Source of the DNA: Thalassolituus sp.
GTDB taxonomy: Bacteria > Pseudomonadota > Gammaproteobacteria > Pseudomonadales > Oceanobacteraceae
Length of the DNA stretch: 9,495 nt
Direction of reading: 5' to 3'
NCBI GenBank assembly: GCA_029212275.1
Contig: JARGOI010000018.1
Location: 5,463-14,957, forward strand
The translations under genes and the position numbers were made by a program. Each line of letters opens with the position of its first letter. Positions within the stretch are counted from its first letter, which is position 1. Positions 1 through 7,792 of the stretch are shown piece after piece. Under the pieces are notes generated by a model that worked only from the letters and a program-made list of their open reading frames with translations, searched no databases and had not been told where the DNA came from.

Positions 1-2713
1 ATTTCAGGATACCGATTCGATTCAATATCGAATTTTTAATACGCTGTATCCGCCAACTGATGTTAAAGCACACTCTGCATCAGAACACTCTTCTTCAGAA
101 CACTCTTCATCAGAACCATTAGGCTACGGCTTAATCATGATCGGCGATCCCAAACAGGCAATTTATGCCTTTCGTGGTGCCGACATTTTTACCTATATGA
201 GTGCCCGTGATCAGATACCCGATGACCGTTGTTTTACTTTAGATACTAATTATCGCAGTCATCCGACGCTGGTGTCGGCGACCAATGCGTTATGGAAAAT
301 GCATCCGCACCCGTTTGTGTTTAAAGATCATATTGCCTTTCATCCAGTCAACGCCGGTAAGGCAGCCGATGACTCTGCACCTATTTGGCCGAGTGCGGAT
401 TTGTCTTCAGCCTTATCTTCGCCGTTGCAAATTTGGTACGACGAAGCGTTTAGTGATGAATCTCCTGATGACGCCTACGCACGCATAGCCGATGAATGTG
501 CCGAGCAAATCGAAGCCGTTCTGTCGGGGGCGGCGGTGTTTCCTGCAACGACTGCTAAAGCGCAATCGCAGAAAAAATCAAACAAAACTCAAGATGGCAA
601 ACCTCTTCTTGCTGGCGACATGGCCGTGTTGGTGTATTCGCGCAAGCAAGCCGCGTGGATTCGCAATGCCTTAACCGCCAGAAATATAGGCAGCGTCTTT
701 TTAACGCGTGACAGCGTCTTTCAAACACAACAAGCCAGCGATCTTTTGGTGTTGCTGGAAGCAGTTGAACAGCCCGCCAACGAGAGCATGGTACGTCGTG
801 CGTTGGCTACGCCCACATGGGGTGGCAATGCCAGTGACTTAGCGCTGATGCATATCGACGAGGTGCTGTGGGAGCAACAACTGAATCATTTGCAGCGTTA
901 CCAACACACTTGGCAACGGCGTGGGATTATGGCGATGCTAATGCAATGGCTGGACGATGACCAGCGTGCGGTGAGATTGCGCTCAGAGCCCGACGGCGAA
1001 CGCATTCTGACGAACCTGCTGCACTTGGGGGAAATGTTGCAAGGGCATAGCCGCAAAGTCCGCGGTCACCAAGCGTTAATTCGTTGGCTGCAAGAACACA
1101 TCAGCGACGAGCAACTGGCTCAAGAAGAAGCACAGCTACGCTTAGAAACCGACGATAAACTGGTGACGATTGTGACCATTCATAAGTCCAAAGGTTTGGA
1201 ATACCCCTTAGTATTTTTGCCGTATTTATGGGCTGATAAAGCAGAACGCTTTGCGCAAGATAAAGAAGTTATTTATTACGATGGTCAGCGCGTTATTCGC
1301 GATTTATCCGCCAGTGATGACAGTAAAGCGCTACAGAATCGCGATATTTTGGCGGAAAAAATGCGTTTGTTGTATGTCGCACTGACCCGCGCTAAGTACG
1401 GATGTTTTCTTTGGATAAGCAATGCCGGCAGTGGCAAAAAGAAAACACCTTTGTGGCTGCAAAGTGCATTGGGGTATTTGCTCAGTAAACAGTCTGATGG
1501 CTCTGAGGTCTCGCTGGCGACGCTCAGCATTCCTGATGTGTATGTTGGCCCCAGACCGAGCTGGCAAAATCATAACCAAGCGCGATTGGATTTTGCCCCC
1601 GAGCCCGTTTCTGCCAATGTCTTTTCCAGCAGTCGCTATGGACAATTACGCGATCATTGGCGTGTCGGCAGTTACAGTCAATTAGCGATGCACGGCCAGC
1701 ATCAATTCGAGCAGGGCGACGCTGGTGCACAAGTGGTTGACTGGGAAGTGGCTGGCGAACGCGAATCTTCCCGCGGCGCACTGACAACCGAGACAACCGA
1801 CGATATGCCTCAACTCAGACCTCTGGCGTTACGCTTCCCTAAAGGGGCGAATCCGGGGACCTGTTTGCATGCCATTTTTGAAGATTGGGATTTTGTTGAT
1901 ACTGAACAATTACGTACCATCGTGCACATGCGCTTAACCTTACATGGCATTAACGGGGTAGAGGTTGAAGAGGTCGTCGCTTGGTTTCAAAGTATGGTAC
2001 ATCAGCCCCTGCCACTGTTTGTGGCGGGTGAAAATTCAAATACCAAACCCTCGATACAGTTGCGCGATTTAACTAAGGCCTCACGCTTGGATGAAATGGA
2101 ATTTTATTTACCGGTGGGGCATTTAACCGCGGGTGACGTTGAATCGTTATTGGGGAATTTAAATCAAGCGGATTATGAGCAGGATAATATTGGCGCCTCT
2201 GCTCGTTTTCAATTCGAGCCACTGACGGGCTATTTAAAAGGTTTTATCGATTTAATTTTTGAATGGCAGGGACGTTATTACGTACTGGATTACAAATCGA
2301 ATTACTTAGGCGAGCGCGCCGAAGATTATTATCCCGATGCGTTGCGCCAATCTATGGTGGAGCATAAATACGACTTACAATCTTGGATTTACATGGTCGC
2401 GTTAGATCGTTTATTGGCTCAGCGCCTGCCTAATTATGATCCGCAACAGCACCTTGGTGGCAGTGTGTATATGTATTTGCGTGGTATTGCTTTGCACTCT
2501 GCTGGAGATGGCTTCGAAAACCATACTGATAATACCTCCGAATCCCCAGCATGCGGTGTCTGTTTTACGCCATTGGATGTCGACGCTTTGCAACATTGGC
2601 GCAATGCGCTATTGGGCGAATCTTATGTTGCACAAATTTCAGAACAAGACAAAAACGATAGAAAAGATAAAAAAGCGATAATAAATAAAAAAGAGAAAGG
2701 TGCCGACGCATGA
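1..2713 (+). CDS. recB: RecBCD enzyme subunit RecB (exonuclease V beta subunit), 5'-truncated by window edge
   Basis: RecB is the 3'-5' helicase and only nuclease subunit of RecBCD, which unwinds and resects broken DNA ends and loads RecA at Chi sites. The frame is open from base 2, giving 903 residues; E. coli RecB has about 1180, so the N-terminal quarter with Walker A lies upstream. Counting from the codon at base 2, the protein starts in motif II (FQDTD, 1-5). It continues with motif III (GDPKQAIYAFRGAD, 48-61), motif IV (TNYRS, 82-86), motif V (IHKSKGLEYP, from 393) and motif VI (RLLYVALTRAK, 455-465). The C-terminal nuclease domain has H623, D750 (GFIDL), D763 and K765 (LDYKSN), matching E. 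coli H956, D1067, D1080 and K1082, so both activities look intact. A Ser/His/Glu repeat separates motifs II and III. The protein ends in a Lys-rich tail. The first Met in the window (base 137) is internal. recD follows with a 4-bp overlap. Confidence 0.97.
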   Translation, partial: FQDTDSIQYRIFNTLYPPTDVKAHSASEHSSSEHSSSEPLGYGLIMIGDPKQAIYAFRGADIFTYMSARDQIPDDRCFTLDTNYRSHPTLVSATNALWKMHPHPFVFKDHIAFHPVNAGKAADDSAPIWPSADLSSALSSPLQIWYDEAFSDESPDDAYARIADECAEQIEAVLSGAAVFPATTAKAQSQKKSNKTQDGKPLLAGDMAVLVYSRKQAAWIRNALTARNIGSVFLTRDSVFQTQQASDLLVLLEAVEQPANESMVRRALATPTWGGNASDLALMHIDEVLWEQQLNHLQRYQHTWQRRGIMAMLMQWLDDDQRAVRLRSEPDGERILTNLLHLGEMLQGHSRKVRGHQALIRWLQEHISDEQLAQEEAQLRLETDDKLVTIVTIHKSKGLEYPLVFLPYLWADKAERFAQDKEVIYYDGQRVIRDLSASDDSKALQNRDILAEKMRLLYVALTRAKYGCFLWISNAGSGKKKTPLWLQSALGYLLSKQSDGSEVSLATLSIPDVYVGPRPSWQNHNQARLDFAPEPVSANVFSSSRYGQLRDHWRVGSYSQLAMHGQHQFEQGDAGAQVVDWEVAGERESSRGALTTETTDDMPQLRPLALRFPKGANPGTCLHAIFEDWDFVDTEQLRTIVHMRLTLHGINGVEVEEVVAWFQSMVHQPLPLFVAGENSNTKPSIQLRDLTKASRLDEMEFYLPVGHLTAGDVESLLGNLNQADYEQDNIGASARFQFEPLTGYLKGFIDLIFEWQGRYYVLDYKSNYLGERAEDYYPDALRQSMVEHKYDLQSWIYMVALDRLLAQRLPNYDPQQHLGGSVYMYLRGIALHSAGDGFENHTDNTSESPACGVCFTPLDVDALQHWRNALLGESYVAQISEQDKNDRKDKKAIINKKEKGADA
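71..115 (+). repeat. Three-unit 15-bp in-frame tandem repeat in recB
   Basis: Three direct 15-bp units lie head to tail at 71-85, 86-100 and 101-115. Units 2 and 3 differ at one base and unit 1 differs slightly. Each encodes five residues: HSASE, HSSSE, HSSSE. The array sits between helicase motif II (FQDTD) and motif III (GDPKQ). E. coli RecB has a shorter linker at this place without such repeats (recalled comparison). Because the unit is a multiple of three, copy-number change would keep the frame. It probably encodes a flexible surface loop. Confidence 0.9.
2693..2700 (+). promoter_or_regulatory. Putative recD ribosome binding site within recB 3' end
   Basis: A purine-rich GAGAAAGG stretch ends 9 nt before the recD ATG at 2710, a good Shine-Dalgarno distance. 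It lies inside the last codons of recB, in an A-rich tract encoding the Lys-rich RecB tail. With the ATGA stop/start overlap at 2710-2713 it supports recD translation by reinitiation or coupling, which would keep the two subunits in proportion. Confidence 0.6.
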
Positions 2714-4683
2714 CGGAAGTCCAGAATCTTATCGCACAAGCAAAAAATACGCTGCAACAGTGGTGTGACGATGGCCGAATTCGCGCCATCGATCAGCACC
2801 TAGCCTTGCAATTGTACGATTACGAAGTGGCCGCTCGACTGGATCAAACTAGCGATAATGAACATCAAGAAGCGCTGGTGGCTTTGTTATTCGCTGCCGT
2901 GGCCGTCAGTGATGCATTAGGCCGTGGCCAAGTATGCTGGAATTTAGCGCAATGGCATTTGCCCAACATTTCTTTGCGCGGCTTAATAAATTACGACCGT
3001 TTAGCGTCTTTAAACGTGGTACCGAAATTATTGGTATTGCACCAGCAACGTTTGTATTTAGCGCGCTATTTTAGTTACGAAACCAACGTGCGAAAGCATA
3101 TTGAAAGGCGTCTTAATCGTGGGCAAGACTCGAACGATGAACATACGGGTGTTGCTACGAGTGATGAGTTAGCTAAAACACTAAGGTCGCTATTTCCACG
3201 CGCAGACTTGCCCGGTGCAGGCTCTTCTAATGCTATTAATCTGCAACCAGACTGGCAATGTATCGCTGCTGCCACCGCCTGTTTACAGCCTTTTTGTATC
3301 ATCACTGGCGGCCCAGGTACGGGGAAAACCACCACCGTGACACGCCTGCTCAATGTCTTATTAAGCCAAACACCCGATCTACGAATCGCCTTGGCGGCTC
3401 CCACGGGCAAAGCGGCGGCACGGATGACGGAATCGATTCGCCAAGCGCGCCTGAGTAGCTCAACGATGGATGCAGGCACCGCAGCAAACGCTAGCGAACA
3501 CCATAAAATAGACGAATCACGCATCCCCAACGACAGTTTTACTTTGCATCGATTATTGGGCTGGAGCCCACGCGGATTTCGCTATCATGGTCAACGCAGT
3601 TTACCTTTTGATTGTGTGGTGGTGGACGAAGCATCCATGATCGACTTGCCGATGATGTCGCATTTGTTCGATGCCTTAGCACCGTCCACGCGGCTGATAT
3701 TGTTGGGTGATCGCGATCAGTTGGCCTCGGTCGAAGCGGGCAGTGTCTTGGCGGATATGTGCGATGCTGGCCACGATCATGGACCATCAGCCGACTTTGC
3801 TAAGCGACTCTATCATCTCACGGGCTATGATCTTACTGAGTACGTCGAAGCGTTGGGCGAATCGTCTGGCGATCAGTCAGTAGCAAGCCCGATCCAAAAT
3901 GCGGTGGTGCAGTTACGTACTTCCCATCGGTTTCGTGCTGATAGCGGCATAGGGTTACTGGCCGCCAGCGTGAATCGTGGCGATTCGTCTGCGGCGTTGG
4001 CTACCTTTCATAGTGATGCGCATCTGTATTGGTATGACCACGGTGACGCTGCATGGTTAACCCGCATCGAACTTGGCATGGCACGATACTGTCAGTATGT
4101 ACGAGAACAGGCAGATCCTAGTGTGATATTGGATGCGTTTAACGATTACCAAGTATTGGTTGCGGTGCGACAAGGCCCGCATGGATTAGAAGAAACCAAT
4201 GCGTTGATTGAGCGTCTAATGTTTCGTCGAGGTTTATTAAAAGGCGGCTCATCAAAAGGTGGCTCATCAAAAGGTAATAGGGGTACCTGGTACCCCGGCA
4301 GAGCCATCATGATTACCCGTAACGATTACGATTTAGGACTTTTTAACGGCGATATTGGTGTGGCTGTTGAAATACATGGCGAAGAACGCGTTGCATTTAG
4401 AACCACGGATGGCCAAGTTCGCTTGTTATCACCCGGGCGATTGCCTAGCCATGAAACGGCCTTTGCTATGACCGTGCATAAAAGCCAAGGGTCCGAGTAC
4501 CAGAGTGTTATCTTGTTGCTTCCTAAGCAGTGGCAGCCAGTGATGACCCGTGAGTTAATTTATACCGCCATCACGCGTGCGCGTAATGAGTTTCATTGTG
4601 TTGGTGATGCTATGACCTTTCAGCGTTCATTAGAGTCACAAGTGGTGCGAGCCAGTGGCTTAAGAGATGCACTATGGACATAG
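2710..4683 (+). CDS. recD: RecBCD enzyme subunit RecD (exonuclease V alpha subunit, 5'-3' helicase)
   Basis: RecD is the superfamily 1B 5'-3' helicase of RecBCD; it runs on the strand opposite RecB, makes the complex fast and is needed for its normal nuclease activity. The gene is complete, 657 residues against about 608 in E. coli. Residues 1 to about 190 are the N-terminal part. Walker A is GGPGTGKTT (200-208, K206), followed by motif Ia (LAAPTGKAAAR). Walker B is VVVDEASMID (303-312) and motif III is LLGDRDQLASVEAG (331-344). Near the C-terminus come FAMTVHKSQGSEY (585-597) and the arginine-finger motif YTAITRAR (618-625). All motifs needed for ATP hydrolysis appear intact, and the pattern matches RecD of RecBCD rather than the stand-alone RecD2 family. 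The ATG overlaps the recB stop and has a Shine-Dalgarno at 9 nt. One oddity is a repeated KGGSS linker at 511-522, just before the conserved WYPGRAIMITRND segment. Confidence 0.97.
   Translation: MTEVQNLIAQAKNTLQQWCDDGRIRAIDQHLALQLYDYEVAARLDQTSDNEHQEALVALLFAAVAVSDALGRGQVCWNLAQWHLPNISLRGLINYDRLASLNVVPKLLVLHQQRLYLARYFSYETNVRKHIERRLNRGQDSNDEHTGVATSDELAKTLRSLFPRADLPGAGSSNAINLQPDWQCIAAATACLQPFCIITGGPGTGKTTTVTRLLNVLLSQTPDLRIALAAPTGKAAARMTESIRQARLSSSTMDAGTAANASEHHKIDESRIPNDSFTLHRLLGWSPRGFRYHGQRSLPFDCVVVDEASMIDLPMMSHLFDALAPSTRLILLGDRDQLASVEAGSVLADMCDAGHDHGPSADFAKRLYHLTGYDLTEYVEALGESSGDQSVASPIQNAVVQLRTSHRFRADSGIGLLAASVNRGDSSAALATFHSDAHLYWYDHGDAAWLTRIELGMARYCQYVREQADPSVILDAFNDYQVLVAVRQGPHGLEETNALIERLMFRRGLLKGGSSKGGSSKGNRGTWYPGRAIMITRNDYDLGLFNGDIGVAVEIHGEERVAFRTTDGQVRLLSPGRLPSHETAFAMTVHKSQGSEYQSVILLLPKQWQPVMTRELIYTAITRARNEFHCVGDAMTFQRSLESQVVRASGLRDALWT
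4240..4275 (+). repeat. Two and a half units of a 15-bp in-frame tandem repeat in recD
   Basis: Units at 4240-4254 and 4255-4269 differ at one base (ggc/ggt), followed by a 6-bp partial unit at 4270-4275. They encode KGGSS-KGGSS-KG (residues 511-522). The insert lies between the region matching E. coli RecD's IEQFMQQ helix and the conserved WY-GR-MI-RND strand, where E. coli has a short basic linker (recalled comparison). The Gly/Ser composition suggests a flexible loop. Confidence 0.9.
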
Positions 4684-4837
4684 CCAGTAACCCATTGAGA
4701 TTAGAAATTAGAGAAAGAAAAGTGGACAGTCTGAGTGAGCGCTTTAAGTAAGGACTTTGTACTCAGTAAACTCTTTAGGAAATGCATTGTCAGCAAAGCG
4801 TATTTCAGGATTTTTAAATTAGGAATGTTTTTTTAAT
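4684..4837. other. Intergenic gap between recD and the DUF748 gene
   Basis: No convincing Rho-independent terminator follows recD. The only inverted pair noticed, CTGAGT at 4731-4736 with ACTCAG at 4761-4766, has a 24-nt loop and no T-tract. A TTGTCA at 4787-4792 could be a -35 element, but the AT-rich bases about 17-19 nt further on are a poor -10 match, so a promoter here is speculative. Read-through from recBD into the next gene is possible. No small gene was seen. Confidence 0.5.
4821..4824 (+). promoter_or_regulatory. Possible Shine-Dalgarno of the DUF748 gene
   Basis: AGGA lies 13 nt before the ATG at 4838, longer than the ideal spacing. The in-frame stop TAG at 4820-4822 rules out an earlier start, and 4838 is the first ATG after it. 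The start is therefore well placed even though the ribosome binding site is mediocre. Confidence 0.4.
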
Positions 4838-7636
4838 ATGTCAGAGTCATCTGCTTCAGCTAAATCCAACGATGTGTCTTCATCACTGTCATCTGAACGG
4901 CCACCCACTGCGCCCAAAAAGCCGCAACCCAAGCGTCCTACGTGGCGTCGAAATTTAGGAATATTATCGACCTTCATTGTTTTTCTGTATTTGTTGATTT
5001 TCATCATTCTCCCTTGGGCAGGTTTGCGTTATCTCGAACATTGGTATGCTCAACAAGGGGACGGTTATGAGTTGAGCATTGGTGGTTGGACGCTCTCTCC
5101 ATGGAGTGGTCGTATTAATTTCAGTAACGTGAAAGCCACCTATCCAACTAGTACGAATAAACAAAGCGGCTCTTCCGAATCTACTTCTAAAGAAACTGGT
5201 TCCTCAGAGATCAGTTCCTCTCCAATGACCTCTGAAGCCAGTTTTGATTATGTTGGTGTGGATCTTTTGCTCAGTGATTTAATCGACAAAGTGATCCATA
5301 TCGAAAATATTGCATTATCAGGTCTCACACTGAATGGCAGTCTGAATAAAGATGACGTGCTACGCTTGGCAGGGATTAATTTATCAACCGGTTCTTCAAG
5401 CCCGAAAGAAGCTCCAGTTGAGCCTGAAAATTCTGAAACAGGCCCATTACCGGCAGGTTGGTTGCTGCGTTTAGATAAAATCGAACTGGAGGACAATCAA
5501 GTACGTTGGCAGCAGCCAGGTTTGCTGGTGGACGTTAAAGTTAACGACATTTCTGGTGGACCTTTTATTAGCGATTCAGATCAGTCGGTGCCTATTTCTA
5601 TTTCGGGACAATTGCGTAAATTGAATGTCGCCCAAGGTGACTTCAATCTTACTCTTAATAAACCAATTGATATCAGCCTAGACGCCACGGCCAAACATTT
5701 ATTGGGCAACCCCAGTGCAGAAGGTACCTTAGAATTAGGAGAATTAAATCTTACCACTTCTGCGGCCGGTGATTTTACTTTAGCGTCAACGCGTTTTGAC
5801 GGTATTAATTTTGTCATGACTGACGATGATATCCGCGTTTCTTTAGCAACATTGGATCTGAAAAATATTTACGCACAAATTCCCGAAGTCACCGCGTCAG
5901 AGGGTCTTGGTAAAGTCAATTTAGATCGCTTAATTGTGAATAAGGTGAAGTGGTCACAAAAAACCGACTTAGTCACTTTAGATGAATTTTCTATTGAGGG
6001 TTTAGACACTCAGCCAGACAGCAAAATGCGTTTTGTTTTGACTAATGCATCCATTAAAACGTTTGTTGCTTCTGCGTTAACTGCATCGCCGAATGTTGCT
6101 TTCGGACAAGCACAGTTCGCTGGTTTTGAGGGTAACTTACCAGATATTCCAACGCTGAGTCTGAGTGAATTGTCGCTGGATAAATTAGATGCCACCGCAT
6201 TAACCGATATGCCCAAAGCGGTATTGGAAAAACTCTCCGCTTCCGGATTTAAGGTCCAGCACACCCCCACGGGTGAAATTATGTTGGCAGGCTTGCAACT
6301 CGATAATATCAGCGCAGACAAAGACAATCAGGAAGTTGGACGTCTATCATTATCTAATATTTCCGTTATGCCCGCGGGCGTGGACGAAAGTTTATTGTCG
6401 TTGGCCAGCTATCAAATCGACGATATTAAACTGAGTCCATCGGGCTTAGTGTCAGGTATTCACGAATTTTCTGGTTTAGTAGCGCGTATCACTCGCGAGC
6501 AAAATGGCAATATCAAAGGTGTGCCTAGCGAGCCAGCAGACACTAGTTCCTCTGCGAACACATCGTTTGCTGAAGAACAAACTGCGCAACCAGACGTCGG
6601 TCAAGATTACCGTATTCAGATTGCTGGTTTAAAAATGCGCCAAGGTGAGACTAAGACACAAATCTTTTGGCGAGATAGGGGGATCACACCCAATAATCGA
6701 ACTCAACTAGATATTCATGAGCTAAGCGTAGGAAGCCTAGATACTGCTAATTTAAATCAGCCCGTGGATCTCCATTTATTAGCGGGTTTAGATCAGTACA
6801 ACCGTATTCGTGCTGACGGAAAAATTGGACTGCGTGGTGATTATCCTGAAGGTCAAATGGAGGTTAAGATCGAACAACTCAACCTTGTTGATTTTAACGC
6901 CTATATCGTCAATGCAATCGGCTATAACTTGCAACGCGGCATGCTGACCGTGACTGCAAACCCGTCTATTACCGAAGGACAACTGGGAGGCACGGTAAAA
7001 ATTCGCCTGCAAAACAGTAAATTTGAACCTGCAGATCAAGAAACCATTGATCGCATCAGTAAGCAAATTTCGATGCCACTCGAAACGGCTTTGTCGGTGC
7101 TGAAAGACGATAATAATAATCTACGCATTGAGGTGCCATTATCCGGTGACATCAGCCAGCCAGATGTCGGTATTAATGACGTGATATCGCAAGTCAGTCG
7201 CAAGGCGGTTAGAACGGCGACCTTGTATTACCTGCAGCAATCCTTGCAACCTTATGGTTCGATGTTGAGTTTGGCCTCGTTTGCCAAAGATAAGTTATTT
7301 GCTATTCGACTTGATGATTTAACGTTTGCAGAGGGTGAAACTGTGCTGACGGACGAGCATAAAAAATATTTAGATACCGTCGCTAAAATGATGAAATCTA
7401 AAACAGACCTAGAGTTGCAAGTCTGTCCGGTCGCCAGTGTCAGCGAGGTTGCTACGTGGAGTGAAGAGTGGCCGTCCTTGGTTACCGAGCGAGCGCTCAA
7501 TGTGAAAACGTATCTTGGTAATATAAAAGACGCTAAAGAAAAGGCATTGGCACGTCGCATCACGGTGTGTGCTGCCACTCAACGTAAGCAAGAAAACAAC
7601 ACTGCGTTGGGTGCTGTGATTATGGGGGTTGAATAA
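4838..7636 (+). CDS. DUF748 / AsmA-like inner-membrane-anchored periplasmic protein
   Basis: This 932-residue protein resembles the DUF748 group of AsmA/TamB-like envelope proteins, whose characterised relatives are linked to lipid movement or envelope homeostasis between the two membranes; its own function is not known. Residues 1-38 are a Ser/Pro/Lys-rich cytoplasmic tail with basic residues before one hydrophobic segment (about 40-60). That fits a signal anchor leaving the rest in the periplasm. Next comes the family-like GGWTLSPWSGRINF (82-95), then a long array of alternating hydrophobic beta-strand segments, typical of the AsmA fold. Three Ser/Thr/Glu/Pro-rich stretches (about 104-134, 183-207, 562-588) look like disordered loops. 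The C-terminus has a small domain beginning LTFAEGETVL (828-837) that recalls OmpA-like sequences, with RALNVKTYL later. C863 and C911 are the only cysteines. The gene lies 154 bp after recD and converges on the carboxylase gene. Family assignment is by remembered pattern, without a profile search. Confidence 0.75.
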   Translation: MSESSASAKSNDVSSSLSSERPPTAPKKPQPKRPTWRRNLGILSTFIVFLYLLIFIILPWAGLRYLEHWYAQQGDGYELSIGGWTLSPWSGRINFSNVKATYPTSTNKQSGSSESTSKETGSSEISSSPMTSEASFDYVGVDLLLSDLIDKVIHIENIALSGLTLNGSLNKDDVLRLAGINLSTGSSSPKEAPVEPENSETGPLPAGWLLRLDKIELEDNQVRWQQPGLLVDVKVNDISGGPFISDSDQSVPISISGQLRKLNVAQGDFNLTLNKPIDISLDATAKHLLGNPSAEGTLELGELNLTTSAAGDFTLASTRFDGINFVMTDDDIRVSLATLDLKNIYAQIPEVTASEGLGKVNLDRLIVNKVKWSQKTDLVTLDEFSIEGLDTQPDSKMRFVLTNASIKTFVASALTASPNVAFGQAQFAGFEGNLPDIPTLSLSELSLDKLDATALTDMPKAVLEKLSASGFKVQHTPTGEIMLAGLQLDNISADKDNQEVGRLSLSNISVMPAGVDESLLSLASYQIDDIKLSPSGLVSGIHEFSGLVARITREQNGNIKGVPSEPADTSSSANTSFAEEQTAQPDVGQDYRIQIAGLKMRQGETKTQIFWRDRGITPNNRTQLDIHELSVGSLDTANLNQPVDLHLLAGLDQYNRIRADGKIGLRGDYPEGQMEVKIEQLNLVDFNAYIVNAIGYNLQRGMLTVTANPSITEGQLGGTVKIRLQNSKFEPADQETIDRISKQISMPLETALSVLKDDNNNLRIEVPLSGDISQPDVGINDVISQVSRKAVRTATLYYLQQSLQPYGSMLSLASFAKDKLFAIRLDDLTFAEGETVLTDEHKKYLDTVAKMMKSKTDLELQVCPVASVSEVATWSEEWPSLVTERALNVKTYLGNIKDAKEKALARRITVCAATQRKQENNTALGAVIMGVE

Positions 7637-7680
7637 TTTATCAAAGTTAAATGCAGAAGATATTAAGACATCTTAAATAA
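7637..7680. other. AT-rich spacer with short inverted repeat before the terminator
   Basis: TTAAGA (7663-7668) and TCTTAA (7671-7676) form a perfect 6-bp inverted repeat separated by CA. As RNA it would give at best a 5-bp AT-rich stem with a 4-nt loop, which is weak. It could be chance in AT-rich spacer or a dyad bound by a protein; nothing else supports either. Confidence 0.3.
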
Positions 7681-7721
7681 AAAAACCGTCACTTTCGATA
7701 AGGAAGTGCCGGTTTTTCTTT
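7681..7721. terminator. Bidirectional Rho-independent terminator between convergent genes
   Basis: The arms AAAAACCG (7681-7688) and CGGTTTTT (7710-7717) pair perfectly. After one T/C mismatch (7689/7709) the stem continues with CACTT (7690-7694) against AAGTG (7704-7708), a T-G wobble and a C-G pair closing a GATAA loop (7697-7701). The T-tract at 7713-7721 follows the stem on the plus strand. The A-tract around 7675-7685 provides a U-tract for transcripts from the minus strand. It lies 45 bp after the DUF748 stop and about 70 bp beyond the minus-strand carboxylase stop, so it can end both genes. Confidence 0.9.
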
Positions 7722-7792
7722 ATAGTTTTATAACGTTTTTCTAATTGTAAACGTGCTAACAATAGATCTTGCTAACACGCTTACAGATCGCT
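7722..7792. other. Short spacer downstream of the carboxylase gene
   Basis: This spacer holds no gene. The heptamer TGCTAAC occurs twice in direct orientation (7754-7760 and 7770-7776), 16 bp apart. No promoter would be expected here, since both flanking genes end at this point. Confidence 0.35.

Noticed and set aside
3075..3530. 151-codon open frame on the minus strand opposite recD
   Set aside because: It is antisense to the Walker A region of recD, shows no recognisable domain, and recD is fully conserved in its own frame.
4280..4296. Perfect 8-bp inverted repeat GGGGTACC/GGTACCCC around a single T, next to the recD tandem repeat
   Set aside because: It lies within coding sequence for the conserved TWYPG strand of RecD, and a 1-nt spacer is too short for a full hairpin. 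It is probably a chance result of the codons.
1..4683. recBD as part of a phage-defence island or novel system
   Set aside because: Both proteins keep all standard helicase and nuclease motifs of housekeeping RecBCD, and neighbouring genes are ordinary envelope and metabolic genes without mobile-element signs.
4825..4836. Three-codon ATG-TTT-TTT-TAA mini-ORF just before the DUF748 start, as a leader peptide
   Set aside because: The only Shine-Dalgarno-like AGGA directly abuts its ATG, so initiation there is unlikely, and no attenuator structure follows.
4684..4837. Terminator or strong promoter between recD and the DUF748 gene
   Set aside because: No stem followed by a T-tract exists, and the best -35-like hexamer has no matching -10.
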